A stretch of 36,894 bases of DNA. Source: Planctomyces sp. (GTDB lineage Bacteria; Planctomycetota; Planctomycetia; Planctomycetales; Planctomycetaceae). Both the position numbers and the translations under genes were made by a program. The stretch lies in the NCBI GenBank assembly GCA_005798445.1, contig SYJG01000185.1, forward strand, positions 1-36,894, read 5' to 3'. Below are positions 33,520 to 36,894 of the stretch, one piece after another; position 1 is the first letter of the stretch; each line of letters opens with the position of its first letter. The notes under the pieces are model-generated. The model was not told the origin of the DNA, did no database searches, and saw only the letters and a list, made by a program, of their open reading frames with translations.

Positions 33520-34959
33520 ATGCGTTACGACCTGATCATTTTGGGAAGCGAGACCAGCGGCTTGGACGCGGCGCTGGCGGCCGTTCAACTCCACAAGCGA
33601 GTGGCAATCGTCGCGCCTCCGAAATCGGAGGACGTTTCGTCTCTGGCCGGACTTCGCGAAGCCGCAAAGCTGTTGACGGGCGATTGGCATCGAGCACACT
33701 CAACAGACCCGATGGCTCGTCACCGCCGGTTGCCGATCACCCAACTACGGCAGATCGCGCGAGAAGTTGATGCGCAGAAATCCGCTGGCCGTGAAGCACA
33801 ACTCCGCGAGCGAGGTGTTGACCTCTTCATGGGTTCAGCGCGCTTCCTGGGGCCTCACGAAATCGAAGTCAGTTCCGTTGCCAATGGTTCGCAGCGTTTG
33901 CATGGCGACAAGATCCTGTTGGCGGTTGGCACGCAGTCGGCGCGGCCCGATTGGATTCCATTTGATGGCGAGACGATCTTTGACAGCGACGAAGCTCTGT
34001 CGCTCAATCGCATTCCCAAGTCGATGGTCGTTGTCGGTGGCGGCCTGGTCGCGCTGGAATGCGCGACGTGCTTTGCGTTGCTCGGCACGCGTGTGGCCGT
34101 GGTGGATGCTCAACGGCGACTGTTGGACTTCTGCGATCGTGAAGTCTGCCGATCGTTCCGGGAGAACGTCGCCCAGAATGGCGTCCGATTCCGACTCGGC
34201 CGTTCGGTCCATGCGATCGAGCGGACGAGCGACGGTCGCGCTGCCGTTCGCGTGGAGAACGGAAAGAGATTGCTCGCGGAGTGCGTGTTGTTCGCCGGCA
34301 GTCAGTGTGGCCGAACCGACTCGCTCGATCTTGCTGCCGCCGGATTGCAATCGGACGAGCAGGGCCGCTTGTGGTGCAACGAATTTGGACAAACTTGGGT
34401 CAAACACATTTACGGTGTCGGCGCTGTTGTCGGTTTTCCGGCGATTTTGGGCCTCTCGGCGGAGTCAGGCACACGAGTAGTTCAACATGCGTTCGGGCAA
34501 CCAGTCAGCGACACGCTGCCGGTTTCGCGTGGGCTGATGACGGTCCCGGAACTGGCGATGGTCGGCGCGACCGAGCAGCAACTCCGCGACGACCTTGTCG
34601 CCTACGAGGTGGGTGTCGCTCGATTTGGTGACGATTCGCGTGGCCAAGTGGGCGGAACCGCAACCGGGATGTTGAAGTTGCTGTTTCATCGCGAGTCGCT
34701 GGAACTGCTGGGAGTCCACTGCCTCGGTGAAACCGCCTCCGAGTGGATTCGACTCGGCCAGACCGTGATGTCGTTGGGGGGCACGATCGAAGCGTTCCGC
34801 GACGAGAACATCTTCAGTTCAGCGATCCCCGAATGCTTTCGGTTGGCGGCGGACGATGGATTGCGGCGACTGGAAGAGGAGCTGTCTGCTCCCAAACCGA
34901 CGCTCCGCATTTGGCGGCCGAGATCGCGCCGTCGCCGTCTCGCGACAAGCATGTCCTGA
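33520..34959 (+). CDS. SthA-like pyridine nucleotide-disulfide oxidoreductase homologue with altered FAD motifs
   Basis: The product has 479 residues and is collinear with soluble NAD(P) transhydrogenase SthA. Matching segments are FDSDEALSLNRIPKSMVVVG, RTDSLDLAAAGLQSDEQGRL, the C-terminal TVPELAMVGATEQQL, LKLLFHRESLELLGVHCLGE and a dimer-domain end. The NAD-binding loop is intact (VVGGGLVALE, 171-180). The FAD loop reads LGSETSGLDAA (8-18), so the middle Gly of GxGxxG is Glu11. The usual GD motif is GA (GVGAVVG, 299-305), so the flavin-ribityl Asp is Ala302. The N-terminal Gly/Cys-rich segment of SthA is absent (residues 38-54). It may be a non-flavin or regulatory homologue. The tail after 455 is Arg-rich. 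The start at 33520 fits family length. Confidence 0.8.
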   Translation: MRYDLIILGSETSGLDAALAAVQLHKRVAIVAPPKSEDVSSLAGLREAAKLLTGDWHRAHSTDPMARHRRLPITQLRQIAREVDAQKSAGREAQLRERGVDLFMGSARFLGPHEIEVSSVANGSQRLHGDKILLAVGTQSARPDWIPFDGETIFDSDEALSLNRIPKSMVVVGGGLVALECATCFALLGTRVAVVDAQRRLLDFCDREVCRSFRENVAQNGVRFRLGRSVHAIERTSDGRAAVRVENGKRLLAECVLFAGSQCGRTDSLDLAAAGLQSDEQGRLWCNEFGQTWVKHIYGVGAVVGFPAILGLSAESGTRVVQHAFGQPVSDTLPVSRGLMTVPELAMVGATEQQLRDDLVAYEVGVARFGDDSRGQVGGTATGMLKLLFHRESLELLGVHCLGETASEWIRLGQTVMSLGGTIEAFRDENIFSSAIPECFRLAADDGLRRLEEELSAPKPTLRIWRPRSRRRRLATSMS

Positions 34960-35064
34960 AATGACCGATGGTGACCGGGGGCCGAGCAGCGTTCGGCTGT
35001 GTTCCACTCACACAGCACCGCGTTCCGGCACGCTTCGAGCTGCCGCCCCCGCTCGCCATCGAGG

Positions 35065-35457
35065 TCACTTGCCGCCGCCCAGCCACCAGCCAAGCCACAC
35101 GGCCAACAAACACAACACGACATTCGCTACCGTGTTGAGCGTCGCCAGTGCGAACGTGTCGTCGCGCGCGAGCATCAGAGTTTCAAAGCTGAAGGCCGAG
35201 AACGTCGTCAGTGCTCCGAGTCCGCCGGTGACGAGTAGCAACCGCCACTCTTCGCTGAGTTGCTCGCGTCGGGACATCGCCATCAACCATCCAATCGCGA
35301 AGCAGCCGATGACGTTGACCAGCAGAGTGCTCAGCGGCCAGAAGCGACTGAGCTTACTTTCGAGCAAGCGTCGGCAGAGTTCATTCGAGGCATGTCGCGC
35401 GACGGCTCCGATCGCTCCGCCGAGCGCGACCAACAACACGCCGAACCACGGACGCAT
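35065..35457 (-). CDS. crcB: Fluoride exporter/channel CrcB (Fluc)
   Basis: This is an inner-membrane fluoride channel of 130 residues with four helices; the family works as antiparallel dimers that lower cytoplasmic fluoride. Visible family motifs are GGAIGAVARH near the start, LLVNVIGCFAIGWLMA (TM2 with the conserved Asn) and GGLGALTTFSAFSFE (TM3 with the Phe-box residues). It ends in a Trp/Gly-rich fourth helix. GGGAG lies 6 bases before the ATG at 35457. The frame extends four codons to a TTG, which is not preferred. It converges with the SthA-like gene. I looked for a fluoride riboswitch upstream and saw a palindromic repeat instead. Confidence 0.93.
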   Translation of the reverse strand: MRPWFGVLLVALGGAIGAVARHASNELCRRLLESKLSRFWPLSTLLVNVIGCFAIGWLMAMSRREQLSEEWRLLLVTGGLGALTTFSAFSFETLMLARDDTFALATLNTVANVVLCLLAVWLGWWLGGGK

Positions 35458-35470
35458 GATTTCTCCCAAC

Positions 35471-35552
35471 GTAGGTCAGGCTTTCCAGCCTGACCCGAAT
35501 TGGCAACACCGTATCGAACACCGTTCGGGCCAGCCTAGAAAGGCTGACCTAC
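35471..35552. repeat. Palindromic repeat between crcB and the propeller gene, supplies a stop codon
   Basis: Arms 35471-35499 (GTAGGTCAGGCTTTCCAGCC start) and 35524-35552 (AAAGGCTGACCTAC end) are inverted with few mismatches. The TAG stop of the propeller gene (35549-35551, minus) lies inside the right arm. The left arm begins 13 bp upstream of the crcB ATG. Confidence 0.88.
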
Positions 35553-36799
35553 TTCGCCTCAGCGATCTTCCACAGGAAGGCATCGCTGCGGATGAACAGC
35601 GCGTGGTCGCTGATGGCCGGAGTCCCTTGGATCAAGTCCGCCGGTTCTGCCTTGCCGAGCTTCAGTTCGTTCGTGCCGACCAGTTCTCCTTTCTCACCAC
35701 CAAGTTGGACGACTTGGCAGACGCCCGCTTCGTTGACGAAGTACAGCCGATCTCCGGCCGCGACCGGAGAGGCGGTGAACGGACCGGTGAGCCGCAGTTG
35801 CCATTCCGTCTTGCCATCTTCGAGGCTCGCGCACGTCACGACACCGGCACCACCGGTCACATAAATCTTCTTGCTGAGCACCAACGGACTCGGCGTTGCC
35901 GGGCCGAGCTTGGCAACATTCCAAAGTTGTTTCGGCTCCGACTTGCCCACTTCGGGTTGCAACGCGGTCAGCCCATTCGATGGAACGTAGGCCACTCCAT
36001 CCGCGACCGTCAGCGACGGGATCGTCGAAGCACCGGATTTGTAGGTCCAAACGACTTCGCCGGTCTGCGGCCGAACCGCTTCGACTCCGGCCGAGGCTTG
36101 AAGGAGCGCGAGGACTTCTCCCGAAGAGTCCGTCAGCGCGGATGGGGACGCCCAATTCGCTCGCTTCGGACGAGTTCTCTTCCAACGTGTTTCACCGGTG
36201 TAGACATCCAAGCCGGAGGCGAACGAGTCGGCATCGTTCTCGGTCTGAGCAATCAGCGTGTCGCCGACCACGATCGGGGACGATGCCATGCCGAGACTGT
36301 TGCTGCAATTCGGAAAGTCGTGCGAGATGCCGCGATACCACTGCAAGTTCCCTTCGAGGTCGAGGCAGGCGACATCGTTGCTGGAAAACAGGGCAAAGAT
36401 GCGTTGCCCATCGCTGCACGGCGACGAGGCGGCTCCGCACGTCTTCGGATGCGTCATCGTCCGACCGGTCGCCCAGAACTGACGCTCCCACAACTTCTGC
36501 CCCTTCTTCGCATCGAAGCAGAGCACATGCAGTCGGTCCTGATGAAAGCCGCTGCTGCACGTCACAAAGACTCGCTCGCTGACAACGATCGGGCTGCCGA
36601 GTCCGCGTCCCGGCAAAGCCACTTTCCAGGGGATGTTCTTTGGCTGGTCACCGTCCACCCACTCAGTCGGCAGCTTGGCATTCGCTTCGACGGCGGTCGA
36701 CCAGTTGCCACGGAACTGTCGCCAATCGCCGAAGCCGTGACAGGTGCCATTCAACAACAAGCCAACGGCGACGATTGAAATCCACAAGCGAAACAACAT
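35549..36799 (-). CDS. Exported PQQ-type beta-propeller protein
   Basis: The product has 416 residues. A signal peptide is seen at about 1-22 (MLFRLWISIVAVGLLLNGTC then HGF). The mature start DWRQFRGNWSTA and LPTEW is typical of planctomycete PQQ-repeat (PQQ_2) proteins. Repeated blades follow: GLGSPIVVSERVFVTCSS, LHVLCFDAKKGQKLWERQF, ASSPIVVGDTLIAQTEND, LDVYTGETRWKRTRP, VRPQTGEVVWTYKSG, PSPLVLSKKIYVTGGAG, DGKTEWQLRL. No catalytic dehydrogenase residues are evident, so a binding or structural role is as likely as an enzyme. GAGGA lies 8 bases before the ATG at 36799. Its stop is part of a repeat. Confidence 0.87.
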   Translation of the reverse strand: MLFRLWISIVAVGLLLNGTCHGFGDWRQFRGNWSTAVEANAKLPTEWVDGDQPKNIPWKVALPGRGLGSPIVVSERVFVTCSSGFHQDRLHVLCFDAKKGQKLWERQFWATGRTMTHPKTCGAASSPCSDGQRIFALFSSNDVACLDLEGNLQWYRGISHDFPNCSNSLGMASSPIVVGDTLIAQTENDADSFASGLDVYTGETRWKRTRPKRANWASPSALTDSSGEVLALLQASAGVEAVRPQTGEVVWTYKSGASTIPSLTVADGVAYVPSNGLTALQPEVGKSEPKQLWNVAKLGPATPSPLVLSKKIYVTGGAGVVTCASLEDGKTEWQLRLTGPFTASPVAAGDRLYFVNEAGVCQVVQLGGEKGELVGTNELKLGKAEPADLIQGTPAISDHALFIRSDAFLWKIAEAK

Positions 36800-36832
36800 G
36801 ACGCGGTCCTCGCGAAGTGTCTTTGTAGGGTG

Positions 36833-36894
36833 GGTCGAGTCATCGAGACCCACCAAGGATTGGCGGCGATTTGGTGGGTCTCGATGACTCGACC
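36833..36894. repeat. Perfect 24-nt inverted repeat at the window end
   Basis: GGTCGAGTCATCGAGACCCA... (36833-36856) is repeated exactly inverted at 36871-36894 with a 14-nt loop. The outer flank GTAGGGTGG (36825-36833) suggests the element continues beyond the window. It lies 34 bp upstream of the propeller gene start. Confidence 0.88.

Noticed and set aside
35458..35548. Fluoride riboswitch upstream of crcB
   Set aside because: The leader is occupied by a palindromic repeat and I could not fit the crcB-motif pseudoknot. A covariance-model search would be decisive.
1..36894. Prophage, integrated element or IS
   Set aside because: No integrase, transposase, phage structural gene, tRNA-flanked direct repeat or clear composition break was seen. 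The repeats present are small and non-coding.

Overview
The window looks like chromosomal DNA of a Planctomycetota bacterium. The evidence is a combination of family hallmarks. There is a DUF1501 protein with a twin-arginine-like leader. Two large secreted proteins carry LEPRxLL-type N-terminal signatures. A PknB-type kinase is fused to WD40 repeats and sits opposite an ECF-like sigma factor. There is a secreted PQQ-type propeller protein and a cytochrome c554-family multihaem protein. Many high-GC palindromic repeats lie between genes. I see no tRNA, rRNA, CRISPR array, integrase or transposase. The exact genus cannot be told from the sequence.

Layout. 1-1006: 5' part of argG (minus), cut by the window edge. 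1007-1691: a gap with the remnant of an ECF sigma gene and a palindromic repeat. 1692-6045: WD40-kinase (minus) and sigma factor (plus), divergent around a 217-bp repeat-filled spacer. 6380-15592: a minus-strand surface-protein block with a 1994-aa RTX/FG-GAP protein, a small His/Cys-rich exported protein and a 785-aa double GlcG/HbpS-like protein. 16010-22101: plus-strand pair of a predicted outer-membrane barrel and a 10-haem cytochrome ending in LVIVD repeats. 22178-25699: a 2TM remnant, a DUF1801 protein, a DUF1501 protein and a membrane protein of unknown function. 25605-29569: minus-strand c554-like cytochrome, DUF7000-like protein and CocE/NonD hydrolase. 29748-33109: two tandem SPFH/Band 7 proteins. 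33520-36799: an SthA-like flavoprotein homologue with damaged FAD motifs, the fluoride channel CrcB and a PQQ-type propeller protein.

The most attractive candidate for an undescribed system is the barrel plus 10-haem/LVIVD cytochrome pair (16010-22101). Its gene order resembles porin-cytochrome electron conduits, but neither protein is one I recognise from a characterised conduit. The second theme is the repeats. At least ten unrelated inverted-repeat elements sit at gene boundaries. One is inserted in frame in a hydrolase, one appears to encode part of a signal peptide, and several touch or supply stop codons. All functional statements are inferences from sequence reading; no search was run.
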